This document shows positions 12,594-21,606 of a stretch of DNA of 64,000 bases, one piece after another. The stretch is from CAWBRT01 sp963832785 (GTDB taxonomy: Bacteria; Acidobacteriota; Terriglobia; Terriglobales; Acidobacteriaceae): the NCBI GenBank assembly GCA_963832785.1, contig CAWHVF010000009.1, positions 124,001-188,000 of the forward strand. The letters run 5' to 3'. A program made the position numbers and the translations under genes. The notes beneath the pieces were generated by a model. It made no database searches. It was not told the origin of the DNA and saw nothing but the letters and a program-made list of their open reading frames with translations. Numbering within the stretch: the stretch's first letter is position 1; every line of letters begins with the position of its first letter.

Positions 12594-12650
12594 CGGGAAG
12601 CACCAACGGCGGTATCTGATACTTATGGCCGGTCTGTTACACTGCCGGCA

Positions 12651-14369
12651 ATGATCTGCCGCGACCGCTTTCATCCCGGCAACCGCAACCGCTTGCTGGA
12701 ACCGGTGCTTGTTGTGGGATTTTGCCTGTTCCTGTTTTTTTACGGGCTGGCGGCCATCGGTCTGACGGGCGCGGACGAGCCCCGCTACGCCCAGGTCGCG
12801 CGCGAGATGCTGGCCCGCCATGATTGGGTGACCCCGGTGCTCTACGGCCAGCCGTGGCTGGAGAAGCCGGTTCTGTACTACTGGCAGGCCCTGGTCGCCT
12901 ACCGGCTCTTCGGCGCAAGCGACTGGGCCGCCCGCCTTCCTTCCGCCGTGCTGGCCACCCTGATGGTGTTCGCCATTTACCTGTTTTGCCGGCGGAAGCG
13001 CGCGGGAGTCGCGCTCGACGCGGCGCTGATGACCGCTTCCGCCGCGCTGCTGCTGGCGATGGCGCGCGCCGCCTCCACCGACATGTCGCTGGCCGCGCCT
13101 TTTGCCGTCGCCATGCTCTGCTGGTACGGGTGGTACGAATCGCTCGAACTGATGCAATCAGGCCGGCGCTGGCTTTTGCTGGTCTTCTACGTCGCCATGG
13201 CGTTGGCCACACTAGCCAAGGGTCCGGTCGCCCCCGGTTTGGCTGCGCTGATCATAATCATCTTCTGCCTGGCCATGCGGCAGCCGCGATTGATCGTCAA
13301 GACCCTCTGGATTCCCGGAATGATTTGCTTCCTCGCCGTGGCGCTGCCCTGGTACGTCGAGGTTCAGCTCCGCAACCCGCAGTTTTTGCGGGTCTTCATA
13401 CTGGAGCACAACCTGGAGCGTTTTGGCACCGGTCTTTTCCGGCACGAGCAGCCGTTCTGGTATTACGTTCCTGTCGTCCTGCTGGCCGTCGTTCCCTGGA
13501 CTGTCTTTGTCGTTCTCGGCTTGGTCGACTCTGTTAGGCAGTGGCGACAAGGCCGGAATAGCGACGCGGCGACATCGCCTGGCTCTCTGCCCATCTTCCT
13601 GCTGCTTTGGGCCGTGGTGCCGGTGGTCTTTTTCTCGCTGTCTCGATCCAAGTTACCGGCCTACATTTTGCCCTCCCTGCCGGCATTCGTCTTGTTGGCA
13701 GCGATTTGCGCGCACGCCAGAATGCGGCCGGAAAGTGAAGCTGCAAACGGCGCGCAAACGCCCTTTGCCCGGCGCTGGCTGCGTCCGTGGCTGATCTTCG
13801 CGCACGCCGCCATTTGCGCGGCTCTCATGGCCGGCGCGCTGCTGGTTCCCGCTTTAATGCTGAGGATTCGCCCCGCTCCTCAGGCCATGATCGTCAGCGC
13901 GGTCGCGGCGGTGCTCGTTTTCGCGGTGGTGGCGGGAACGTTGTTCGCCAAGGGTCTGCCGATGCTTCGCCCGGTCACGTTGTTACCGGTCGTGATCGGT
14001 CTGGCGTTTCTGCTGCGGGTGGCGGCGCCTGCCATCGACGCGGCCCAGTCGGCGCGTCCGCTGGCAAAATTTCTGCAGGGGCTGGGAGTCGGGCCGGGCG
14101 ATCACATTGCTTATTTTCAGGCTCCGCGCGACGTGGCCTACGGCCTGGCGTTTTATCGCAACCAGCCTCCGGAGGTCTATGCCGGCTGGCCCGCCCTGGA
14201 TGCAAACGAATTCCCATCATCGGGCACGCCGCCGGCGGGAAGATTTTTCGTGCTCACGCGGGAAGGGCAGCAAGCACAGCTCCGGCAGATGCTTCCGCAA
14301 CGCCAGATCAGCGTTATCGACTTCTTCCGGCCGCGGCGGTTACAGGTGTTCTTAGTTAGCCCCGAGTAA
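12651..14369 (+). CDS. ArnT/PMT-like integral membrane glycosyltransferase (GT39/GT83 type)
   Basis: The protein is about 572 residues from the ATG at 12651; an ATG at 12591 would add 20 residues but lies in a hairpin. It has about 11-12 hydrophobic helices. The first periplasmic loop carries the Asp-Glu pair of lipid-phosphate-sugar transferases ('GLTGADEPRYAQVAREML'), followed by 'WLEKPVLYYWQ' and 'LAKGPVAPGL'. Relatives move a sugar from a polyprenyl-phosphate carrier to lipid A or protein on the periplasmic face. The acceptor here cannot be told. It is the first of two such enzymes in the window (the other is at 36836-38716). Confidence 0.85.
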   Translation: MICRDRFHPGNRNRLLEPVLVVGFCLFLFFYGLAAIGLTGADEPRYAQVAREMLARHDWVTPVLYGQPWLEKPVLYYWQALVAYRLFGASDWAARLPSAVLATLMVFAIYLFCRRKRAGVALDAALMTASAALLLAMARAASTDMSLAAPFAVAMLCWYGWYESLELMQSGRRWLLLVFYVAMALATLAKGPVAPGLAALIIIIFCLAMRQPRLIVKTLWIPGMICFLAVALPWYVEVQLRNPQFLRVFILEHNLERFGTGLFRHEQPFWYYVPVVLLAVVPWTVFVVLGLVDSVRQWRQGRNSDAATSPGSLPIFLLLWAVVPVVFFSLSRSKLPAYILPSLPAFVLLAAICAHARMRPESEAANGAQTPFARRWLRPWLIFAHAAICAALMAGALLVPALMLRIRPAPQAMIVSAVAAVLVFAVVAGTLFAKGLPMLRPVTLLPVVIGLAFLLRVAAPAIDAAQSARPLAKFLQGLGVGPGDHIAYFQAPRDVAYGLAFYRNQPPEVYAGWPALDANEFPSSGTPPAGRFFVLTREGQQAQLRQMLPQRQISVIDFFRPRRLQVFLVSPE

Positions 14370-14443
14370 CGTGCCGGCGGCGTAGCAGGTTTACCTCTAT
14401 ATGGTCCACGGCTTACACTACTTACGCTTGTGCGCGGTGTCGC

Positions 14444-15421
14444 GTGGAGATTCTCGATTTAAGACATTTCGCCTCGACTGATCTCCGCCCTCTGCTGGAA
14501 GAGGAGTCCGTCCTCTGGATGGAGACCCTGGCGTGGGATTACAGCAGCTCAGCCGACATGATCATGCGCTACCTGGATGCCAAGATCCTGCCGGGTTATG
14601 CCGCCATCGAGCGCGGGCGCCTGGTCGGCTACTGCTTTTTCGTCTACGAGGGCAACAAGGGCGTGGTCGGCGATCTGTTTGCCTCCGGCAGCAATCACGG
14701 CGGGCTCAGTTCGGCCGAGATCGAAAACCGCCTGCTGCGCCACGTAATTGCCACCCTGCAGCAGTCGCCCGGTGTTCGCCGCATCGAAGCCCAACTGCTG
14801 ATCCACAGCAGCGGCGAGGCGGCTGCGCCTTTCCTGCATGAAGGCTTTCGGCGCTATCCGCGGCTGTTCATGAAGCTGCCGCTCCAATCCGGCGCGACAC
14901 CAGCGGGCGCGCCAGTTCCGGCCATTCAATCCTCGAGGCAGTTACCTGCGGAAATCGAGATTCGCGGCTGGACTGATCAGGACTACCAGCCCGCCGCCGG
15001 ATTGATCGCCGCTGCTTACCGCGGCCACATCGATGCCGACATCAACGATCAGTATCGTTCCATGACCGGCTCGCTGCGCTTCCTCAACAACATCATCCGT
15101 TTTCCCGGCTGCGGAGTCTTCGATGAACGCTCGTCCTTCGTCGCCGTGCATCGCCGCACCCAGACCAACCTGGGGCTGATTCTCTGCTCGCGGGTGAAAG
15201 ACGACACCGGCCATGTCACCCAGGTTTGTCTTCTTCCCGAGTTTCGCGGCCAGGGCATAGGCGAGCACCTGATCGCGCGCACCTACCAGGCCCTGACCGT
15301 CCGCGGCTTCGTGCTGCTCTCGCTTACCGTCACCCAGGCAAACGAGCGCGCCGTACAGCTCTACGAGCGCCTCGGCTTTGTCGTATCGCGCGTATTCGAC
15401 GCTTTTGTTTGGGAAGGATAA
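14444..15421 (+). CDS. GNAT-family N-acetyltransferase (two GNAT-like halves)
   Basis: 325 residues with a GTG start. The N-terminal half (about 10-150) has a degenerate acetyltransferase-like pattern and the C-terminal half (about 165-320) is a clear GNAT domain with the acetyl-CoA-binding motif 'CLLPEFRGQGIGEHLIARTYQAL' and the 'TVTQANERAVQLYERLGF' segment. GNAT enzymes pass acetyl from acetyl-CoA to an amine; the substrate is unknown. It is monocistronic and convergent with cmk. No acidobacterial specialisation can be read from the sequence. Confidence 0.85.
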   Translation: MEILDLRHFASTDLRPLLEEESVLWMETLAWDYSSSADMIMRYLDAKILPGYAAIERGRLVGYCFFVYEGNKGVVGDLFASGSNHGGLSSAEIENRLLRHVIATLQQSPGVRRIEAQLLIHSSGEAAAPFLHEGFRRYPRLFMKLPLQSGATPAGAPVPAIQSSRQLPAEIEIRGWTDQDYQPAAGLIAAAYRGHIDADINDQYRSMTGSLRFLNNIIRFPGCGVFDERSSFVAVHRRTQTNLGLILCSRVKDDTGHVTQVCLLPEFRGQGIGEHLIARTYQALTVRGFVLLSLTVTQANERAVQLYERLGFVVSRVFDAFVWEG

Positions 15422-15514
15422 TCCACCCCGGCGAACCTGAATATTTCGTCGCTCCACCACCCCCGGCGGCGGGCCTGCGGTTGAAAATTTCACAAGGAAA
15501 AAAGTCCGCCGGTG

Positions 15515-16210
15515 CTATGTGCCTATGGCGGCGACTCTCTCGTTGACGATGCGCTCGGCTTCGGCAACTACTTGTTCTATGGTCAGCGCAGTGGAGTCCA
15601 GGTGGACGGCGTCGGGCGCGGCGACCAGCGGGGCCACGGCGCGGGTGCTGTCGCGCCGGTCGCGCTCCTGCAATTCGGCCGTGAGCCTGGCGGCGCGCTG
15701 CGGATCGTCGGCGGCATTGTGCTGCAGGATGCGGCGCGTGGCGCGCACGCTGGTGTCGGCATCGAGGAAAATCTTTACCTCCGCGTGCGGGAAAACCACC
15801 GTCCCGATGTCGCGGCCTTCCATCACGACGCCGCCGCGCGCGCCCATCTCCCTCTGGCGCTCTACCATCCAGACGCGCACCGCCGGATGCACGGAAAGAC
15901 GCGAGGCGGCATCGGCCACGTCGCGCTCGCGAATGCGGGCGGAGACGTCGCGCCCGTCCAGCAGCACCCGGTTGCCCTCCGGGGTGGGCAGCAGCTCGAT
16001 GCGCGAGCCATCGGCCAAGGCCTTCATGGCCGCTTCCTCGTCGACGGCAGCGCCTTGCTCGATGGCCTTCAGTCCGAGGGCGCGATACATGGCGCCGCTC
16101 TCCAGGTTGACATAGCCAAGCTTGCGGGCCAGGCGCGAGGCGATGGTGCTCTTGCCGGCTCCGGCGGGCCCATCGATGGCAATAACCAACCGGCGGCGCG
16201 GAGAGTTCAT
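15515..16210 (-). CDS. cmk: (d)CMP kinase
   Basis: Cytidylate kinase phosphorylates CMP and dCMP with ATP. 231 residues from the ATG at 16210: the P-loop 'AIDGPAGAGKST', then 'YVNLESGAMYRALGL', 'RDVADAASRLSVHPAVR', 'VMEGRDIGTVVFPHAEVKIFLDA' and 'QERDRRDSTRAVAPL' are all standard. An in-frame extension upstream exists but overlaps the preceding gene; the ATG at 16210 overlaps that gene's TGA by four bases (ATGA), the usual sign of translational coupling. It is the last gene of the leftward mutL to cmk run. Confidence 0.96.
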   Translation of the reverse strand: MNSPRRRLVIAIDGPAGAGKSTIASRLARKLGYVNLESGAMYRALGLKAIEQGAAVDEEAAMKALADGSRIELLPTPEGNRVLLDGRDVSARIRERDVADAASRLSVHPAVRVWMVERQREMGARGGVVMEGRDIGTVVFPHAEVKIFLDADTSVRATRRILQHNAADDPQRAARLTAELQERDRRDSTRAVAPLVAAPDAVHLDSTALTIEQVVAEAERIVNERVAAIGT

Positions 16211-17151
16211 TTCTTTTCCTCCGCCGGCGGCTGAGCTTGCCCGGGCATGGCCGCGGCTGGTTCGCGCTTTACCGCCATATTCTGCCGCCCCGCCCGCGGA
16301 GCCCGCGGCGCCGCCGATCGTGGCGGGGTGACCTGCAACAGGGCGCGCCCGCCGACATGGACAAACTGCAACTCCCGCGCCGCCAGCAGGGCGTGGATAG
16401 CGTCGCGAATGCGAGAGCGGGCGACGAAATGGGAGAAAAATTCCTCCACCTCGGTCTGCTCGGCCGCCACCACGCAATCCAGGTACTTGGAAGCCAGTGC
16501 GGTCAAGGCCTCGGAAAACGATATATTCATGCCTTCGCGCACCGGCTCGGGCGACCAACGGAAGAGAACGTCCCAGAAGGCGCCGACCTCGGGCTTGTAA
16601 TCGACGCGGGTGATGCGCAGCCGCGACCACAGCTCGTGCAGCGCCCGGTCAAGCGCGGCGACCGACGGATCGCCGCCCAGCGACTCCTGCAACTGCGGCT
16701 TGGAGATTGGCCCCTTGCGCTGAATGGCCTCGAAGACGTGCGCCGCCAGCGGCGAGTACTCCGAGCGCGATCCGGCCTTGGGCGCCTGCCGCGGATTGCG
16801 GTCACCTACCACCCCGTAGAAGTAGGAAAACACCGAGGCGGCCACCAGAAGACTGGTCTCGGCGAACGGATTGGCCTCGAAGGCGAACTTCTGCCGCAGC
16901 AGGCGCACCATCAACTCCGTGGCCGTGGCGGCGCGCGCATCGGCAAAGGCGTGCTGCCAGGTGGGCAGATCGCGGTCGGTGCCCGCGTAAGCGCCGATGA
17001 AGGTGGGCGCGAACACCGCCGGGCGCAGCGGATACATCAGGCAGAATCCCACCGACTCGATGAACTCCCGCGCTTCTTCCAGCGTGCGCACCGGGTTGCC
17101 GGCGGTGTGCCACTTGGCGGCGCGTAAATCCAGGAGTTCCTTCTCAGTCAT
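16207..17151 (-). CDS. uncharacterised winged-helix protein (AlkZ/YcaQ-related, tentative)
   Basis: 314 residues without a signal or membrane segment. The N-terminal 'LDLRAAKWHTAGNPVRTLEEAREFIESVGFCLMYP' and a winged-helix-like segment ('VFEAIQRKGPISKPQLQESLGGD' then 'LDRALHELWSRLRITRVDYK') recall parts of the AlkZ/YcaQ DNA-glycosylase superfamily. I do not see the QxQ catalytic motif, so repair activity should not be assumed. The tail is Ala/Pro-rich. It is coupled to cmk by an ATGA overlap, and lies 13 bases below the zinc-ribbon gene. Confidence 0.6.
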   Translation of the reverse strand: MTEKELLDLRAAKWHTAGNPVRTLEEAREFIESVGFCLMYPLRPAVFAPTFIGAYAGTDRDLPTWQHAFADARAATATELMVRLLRQKFAFEANPFAETSLLVAASVFSYFYGVVGDRNPRQAPKAGSRSEYSPLAAHVFEAIQRKGPISKPQLQESLGGDPSVAALDRALHELWSRLRITRVDYKPEVGAFWDVLFRWSPEPVREGMNISFSEALTALASKYLDCVVAAEQTEVEEFFSHFVARSRIRDAIHALLAARELQFVHVGGRALLQVTPPRSAAPRAPRAGRQNMAVKREPAAAMPGQAQPPAEEKK

Positions 17152-17164
17152 ATCAGAAGGTGTC

Positions 17165-17593
17165 CTATTTGCGTGTTCCCGATGGAAACAACGGTCCGCC
17201 CCGGCTGGGAATCACTTGCCGTTCACTAACCATCGGTTTTTCGTAAAAGAATGTCTTACATGCGGGGCATATTCTCCGGAATCCCCCGCTCCATGGCTCG
17301 CCAGCGGGCAAAGGGATAAGATGAGTTTTTGTGCCATAGCAAGTCGGACAATAAGCGATACCCTCACCCTCAATAACGTAGTAATGCACGTCGCCAAACT
17401 GCTTGAGTTTCAGTTTGTTCTTGATATCCAATTGTTCTTTGGCAGCCGCAAGCTCTTTGCTCAGCCTTAACTTTTCCTGTTCCTGTTCGAATACTGCCAT
17501 TTGAAGATCAACGACCTGTTTCATTAGCTCCAAGTCGTTAAATTTCTTTACTACTTGTGCCACATCTTTTAGTAAACCTATCGGGTCTGCCAT
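17165..17593 (-). CDS. hypothetical coiled-coil / zinc-ribbon protein
   Basis: 142 residues from the ATG at 17593, chosen because AGGAG lies seven bases upstream; an earlier in-frame ATG would read through a short repeat. Residues about 10-65 are charged and heptad-like (coiled coil). The C-terminal half has two CxxC pairs, 'YCPTCYGTK' and 'RICPACKTFF', that should bind zinc. Base composition is clearly less GC-rich than the neighbours, suggesting transfer. Nothing identifies a function. It lies between mutL and the AlkZ-like gene, same strand. Confidence 0.65.
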   Translation of the reverse strand: MADPIGLLKDVAQVVKKFNDLELMKQVVDLQMAVFEQEQEKLRLSKELAAAKEQLDIKNKLKLKQFGDVHYYVIEGEGIAYCPTCYGTKTHLIPLPAGEPWSGGFRRICPACKTFFYEKPMVSERQVIPSRGGPLFPSGTRK

Positions 17594-17645
17594 TTGTTGC
17601 ACTCCTGCAGAAAAACTGGGCTGGCCTGCCCACAGACTTGGCTCC

Positions 17646-17686
17646 CAATCTTCAATCTGAAATCTTAAATCTGAAATACTCAAATC
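17646..17686. repeat. short-period AATCTGAAATCTTAAATCTG repeat
   Basis: Tandem AATCTGAAATC units lie between the mutL stop and the zinc-ribbon gene and run into the last codons of mutL. The family is the same as at 1140, 2623 and 8041. Confidence 0.65.
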
Positions 17687-19755
17687 CGCTTGAACGCCTT
17701 CTGGATGTCCTTAACAGAGTAGCGCAGAACCACCGGCCGGCCGTGGGGACAGCTCATGGGGTAGCGTGTGGCCGCCAGTTCGCGCAGCAGCCATTCCATT
17801 TTAGCGGCATCCAGCGGGGTGTTGATCTTGATGGCGGCGTGGCAGGCGACGCTGGCGGCGATGCGGGTGCGCAGCTTTTCCAGGTTGATGGCCTGCTGCT
17901 CGCTCTCGATCTGCTCCAGCAACTCGTGCAGCAGGCGCTCGAGGGCGCCGGCCTCGATGCCGGAGGGCGCCGTCTTGACGGCCAGGGTTCGCGCGCCAAA
18001 GGGCTCGGCCTCGAAGCCGTTGCGCTCCAGCTCCTCCGCGATCTCGGTGAAGACCGCCAGTTGCCCGGGAGTTAGTTCGACGATCAGCGGCATCAGCAGG
18101 CGCTGCGATTCCACCCGCGCTTCCAGGCGCGCGCGCAGCAGCTTCTCGAAGAGCACGCGCTCATGCGCCACGTGCTGGTCGATGATCCACAGCCCTTGAT
18201 GGTTGACGGCCAGAATAAACGAGTCGCGAACCTGCCCCAGCGGTTGGAGAGTGGCCAGGGCGGATAGATCCATGCCGTCTTCTTCGCTCTCCAGCGCCGG
18301 TCCGCACTGGCCCGCGCGCTCGGGAACGAACTCCGTGGCGGGAACGGCGCCGCCGGCTCCTCCGGCCGGCGGAAGATGCGAGCCGAAGCCCTGCGGGCCG
18401 AAGCGGGCTGCGGGCGCCGCCGCATTCGCCTCGACGGCGAAGCTGCCGGCGAACGGCAAGGCCGCGTTTTGCGCCGGAAAGCCAGGCTGGGCCAGCGAAA
18501 AGGCTTCCACCCCGCCAGGCGCGCCGCCGGTTTTTGCCCCCGGCGCTTGCTCTCCGGCACCGGCGGCCTCGGCCTTGTTCGGAAGCATCGCCGGCTCGGG
18601 CGCTTCTTTCAAGTCTGTAGGCGATACGAAGCCGGCGTCGGGAGTCAGGGCCGGGCCGGAGGTGGGCTGAGCGTGAATTTCGCGCACGAAGTGCGGCGCC
18701 GGACGCGCCCGCATCAGGGCGGCGCGCACGCTCTCGCGCACGAAGTCGTGCACGAAACCCTGCTGCCGGAAGCGCACCTCGGTCTTCGAGGGATGGACGT
18801 TCACGTCCACCTCGGCGAAGGGCATCTCCAGGAAAAGCAGCACCACCGGGAAAACCGTCGGCGGAATGATGTTGCGATAGGCCTCGGATAGGGCGTGCTG
18901 CACCAGACGGTCGCGCACCAGGCGTCCGTTGACGAATATGAAGATGGAGTTGCGGTTCAGCTTTTGCAGCTCCGGCTTGCTGACGAAGCCGTGCAGCCGC
19001 AGGTCGCCGGTAACGGTCTCAGAGGCATCTTCGCCGCGCCGTGCCGGAGGCAGGGCCGCGCGTTCCAGCGCCACCGTGGCGGCCAGGGGAAGCAGTTGCG
19101 CCAGCGTCTCCTTGCCGAAGAGCTGATAGATGCGGTCGGCGTGCGCCGTCACCGGCGCGGCCACCAGCATGGCATGGGTGGAGGTGTGCAGCTCCCAATG
19201 TTTGTCGGGATGGGCCAGCGCGTAGTGAGTAACCAGCGAAGCTATGTGCGAAAGCTCGGTCGATTCCGCCTTGAGGAACTTCTTGCGCGCCGGGGTATTG
19301 AAGAACAGGTCGCGAACCGCTATGGAGGTTCCCTGCGGCAGCCCCGCATCCTCGACCTTGAGTATCTTGCCGCCGGCAATTTCGATGACGGTGCCGCCGG
19401 CGTCCTCGGCCGCGCGGGTCTCCAGGCGCAGGCGGCTGACCGAAGCTACCGAGGGCAAGGCTTCACCGCGGAAGCCCAGGGTGGAGATCGACAGCAGGTC
19501 TTCCGGGTTCTTCAGCTTGCTGGTGGCATGGCGCTCGAAGGCCAGCAGAGCATCGTCGCGCCCCATGCCGCAGCCGTTATCGATGACCTCTATCAGCTTC
19601 TTGCCGCCGGCCTCGACGTTGACACGGATGCGTGTCGCCCCCGCATCCAGCGAGTTCTCCAGCAGCTCCTTGGCCACAGACGCGGGCCGCTCGATGACCT
19701 CGCCGGCGGCGATCTTGTTGGCTACATGCTCGGAGAGTACGTGGATTCGTCCCAT
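17680..19755 (-). CDS. mutL: DNA mismatch repair protein MutL
   Basis: MutL couples MutS mismatch recognition to strand incision. The N-terminal GHKL ATPase (1-335) has 'NSLDAGATRIRV', 'DNGCGM' and 'GFRGEAL'. About 150 residues of Ala/Gly/Pro-rich linker (345-495) follow. The C-terminal dimerisation domain starts near 510 and holds 'DQHVAHERVLFEKL', the metal-binding DQHA(X)2E(X)4E endonuclease motif with Val for Ala, plus 'ACHAAIK' and 'SCPHGRPVV'. The protein is therefore probably the latent endonuclease type found where MutH is absent. First gene of the leftward run to cmk. Confidence 0.96.
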   Translation of the reverse strand: MGRIHVLSEHVANKIAAGEVIERPASVAKELLENSLDAGATRIRVNVEAGGKKLIEVIDNGCGMGRDDALLAFERHATSKLKNPEDLLSISTLGFRGEALPSVASVSRLRLETRAAEDAGGTVIEIAGGKILKVEDAGLPQGTSIAVRDLFFNTPARKKFLKAESTELSHIASLVTHYALAHPDKHWELHTSTHAMLVAAPVTAHADRIYQLFGKETLAQLLPLAATVALERAALPPARRGEDASETVTGDLRLHGFVSKPELQKLNRNSIFIFVNGRLVRDRLVQHALSEAYRNIIPPTVFPVVLLFLEMPFAEVDVNVHPSKTEVRFRQQGFVHDFVRESVRAALMRARPAPHFVREIHAQPTSGPALTPDAGFVSPTDLKEAPEPAMLPNKAEAAGAGEQAPGAKTGGAPGGVEAFSLAQPGFPAQNAALPFAGSFAVEANAAAPAARFGPQGFGSHLPPAGGAGGAVPATEFVPERAGQCGPALESEEDGMDLSALATLQPLGQVRDSFILAVNHQGLWIIDQHVAHERVLFEKLLRARLEARVESQRLLMPLIVELTPGQLAVFTEIAEELERNGFEAEPFGARTLAVKTAPSGIEAGALERLLHELLEQIESEQQAINLEKLRTRIAASVACHAAIKINTPLDAAKMEWLLRELAATRYPMSCPHGRPVVLRYSVKDIQKAFKRI

Positions 19756-19954
19756 GGAGTGAGTCTCAGTTTACAGGGATTAGGGACAAGCGAATAGGGA
19801 TTATGGAATGGCGGCGAAGAGCCTTCCGGCGCGGCTGCGGAAGATAAAGACGGGCGCCCCGCCTCACGCCCTGTCCATGGGCTGAGGTGGGGCTGATCCC
19901 TGCTGGCGCTGGCGTAAGCTTTCTCTCAGCCTCCCGCGCCGTCCGGAAAATGCG

Positions 19955-20119
19955 TCAACTTTTCTTGGACGTTACGGCAAAGAACGACTTGAACTCCTGC
20001 TCGATATTCCGCCCGGCGCAAGTCGGGCAGGTAACCGCCTGCTTCTCGTACTCCGCCAGGGTCAGTATCTTCTCGAACACCTTATTGCAGTCTTTGCACA
20101 GATAGTCGTAAACCGGCAT
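19955..20119 (-). CDS. FmdB-type small zinc-ribbon protein
   Basis: Only 54 codons. It reads MPVYDYLCKDCNKVFEKIL, then a spacer, then 'TCPTCAGRNIEQEFKSFFAV' and stops. Two CxxC pairs in the order YxYxCxxC ... CPxC are the FmdB zinc-ribbon pattern, known from formamidase-regulator FmdB and from many proteins of unknown role. The start is fixed by a very strong Shine-Dalgarno GGAGGT six bases upstream. A second FmdB gene lies 1.3 kb away at 21391-21606, on the other side of the YheT-like hydrolase. Confidence 0.88.
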   Translation of the reverse strand: MPVYDYLCKDCNKVFEKILTLAEYEKQAVTCPTCAGRNIEQEFKSFFAVTSKKS

Positions 20120-20249
20120 GGCGACCTCCTGCACTCGGCTGCCCCGGCGGACGCACCCCCGCGTCCGACAGGGAGTCCGGGCAACATTTTAGCGCGGAAC
20201 AGCCACGCCCGGGCACAAGCTTATTTGCCAAATGGGCTCCCCAGGGAAC

Positions 20250-20269
20250 CGGCCGCCTAGAGGCGGCCG
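20250..20269. repeat. perfect palindrome downstream of the YheT-like gene
   Basis: CGGCCGCC-TAGA-GGCGGCCG is a perfect 8-bp stem with a 4-nt loop about 30 bases past the stop of the leftward hydrolase gene. There is no T run, so it is not a standard terminator, but it could protect the mRNA end. Confidence 0.6.
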
Positions 20270-20300
20270 ACCGCCACGGGGCAGGCCATTATGCCTCCAC

Positions 20301-21318
20301 TTAATGTGTTATTTGCTTATGCCTGTCCAGGAACTCGATAATCTGCTGCTCTGCCCAGTGGCCGTCGTAGCCGTTGGCCTTAGCCAAAAAGGCGCAGTGG
20401 CCGCCATGGCGGCAGCGGAGATAGGTGATATTGGGATTGGCGATGATCTTAGCCTCGGTTTCCGGCAGAAACGCCACGAAGGGGTCGTCCAGGGCGTGAA
20501 TGACCAGTGTGGGCAGGGCGATTCGATCCAGCAGAGGCGAAGCGCTGGCCCTGGCGTAGTAATCGTCCGCGCCCGCAAATCCCATGTAGTGCGCAGTGAT
20601 GAATTCATCGAAGCTGCGCAGGCTATGCACCCGGCGCAGCAGCCTGCTGTCGTACTGGCCGGGAAACAGGCGCGCCTTGCGCTTGAAGCTGCGAAACAGG
20701 CTGTAGAGGAACCAGAGTTCGTAAATGCGGTTAGCGGGGCGATGCAGCCGGTCGGAGGACAGGGCCAGATCGCAGGCCGGCGAGACTGCCGCCACCGCCT
20801 GTACTTGCGGCGGGGCCGCCGCTCCCCACTCGCCGGCGCACTTCAGCACCTGGTTGCCGCCCATGGAGAAGCCGGCCAGGAAGATTGCCGGCAGCCCTTC
20901 CTGCCGCAGCGAGGCGGTGACGCTCTGTATGTCGCCCGACAGTCCGGAATGGTAGAGGGTCGGGACTGAGCCGCTCGCTGCCGCCGCAGTTGCGAACGTT
21001 CATGCGCACTACGTTCCAGCCCCGGCTCCAGGCCTTGCACGCTGCCCCGATCACGTAATGCGAGCTGCTGGAACCCTCCAGACCATGCACCAGAACCAGC
21101 GTCGGGCGGCTTTGCCGCCCCGGCTGCCAGTGACAGTGGCAAAGCACCCGCGCCTCCGGTTCGACCTCGAACAGCCTTTCCTCCGCTGCCGGCAGCAGCT
21201 TCTCCCGCGGCAGGAAGTTTCCCGCCAGGGTTTGCAAATGGCCTCCCCGCAGCCAGCGGCGGGGAACAAATTCCGCCACGCCGGGAAGCGCGGCAGCGGA
21301 ATCGGGCAACTTCATCAT
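20301..21318 (-). CDS. YheT-family alpha/beta hydrolase, frameshifted
   Basis: Two overlapping frames together make one hydrolase of about 338 residues. The N-terminal part (from 21318) has 'FVPRRWLRGGHLQTLAGNF', 'LVLVHGLEGSSSSHYV' and 'VVRMNVRNCGG'. The rest is in another frame with the nucleophile elbow 'GFSMGGNQVLK', the Asp of 'VIHALDDPFV' and the His of 'CRHGGHCAFL'. All catalytic residues remain. One extra base near 20960-20964 (in GGTCGGGACTG) breaks the gene just after 'SERLSP'. Relatives are esterases of uncertain substrate. It is flanked by two FmdB-type genes. Confidence 0.85.
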
Positions 21319-21390
21319 CGTCTATAATCAGAGTATCAGTTCCCGCTTCTCGGGCGGAGACTCCACCGGGAAGCGGATTTACGGGAACCT

Positions 21391-21606
21391 ATGCCTATTT
21401 TCGAATACCGCTGCAAGGATTGTGGACGCGCCTTCGAGGCGCTGGTGATCGGTTCGAAGCAGCCAGAGTGCCCTGCCTGCCACGGCCGGCAACTGGAGCA
21501 GATGCTCTCGACCTTTTCGGCACGCGCCAACACCAGCCTCGGGCCAGCGCCCATGCCCGCTCCCTGCGGCGCCCCCGCCGGAGCCTGCGCCAGCGGCGCT
21601 ACCTGA
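21391..21606 (+). CDS. FmdB-type zinc-ribbon protein
   Basis: 71 residues: 'MPIFEYRCKDCGRAFEALV' and 'CPACHGRQLEQMLSTFS' carry the two CxxC pairs and the typical Pro-Ile/Val-Tyr/Phe-Glu-Tyr start. A Pro/Ala/Cys-rich tail follows, as in many FmdB proteins. It is divergent from the hydrolase gene with a 70-base gap. Its role is unknown; FmdB proteins are proposed regulators only by analogy. Confidence 0.88.
   Translation: MPIFEYRCKDCGRAFEALVIGSKQPECPACHGRQLEQMLSTFSARANTSLGPAPMPAPCGAPAGACASGAT

Noticed and set aside
16211..16630. Longer start for cmk (140 extra residues)
   Set aside because: The extension overlaps the upstream gene in another frame; the ATG at 16210 gives the normal N-terminus with P-loop.
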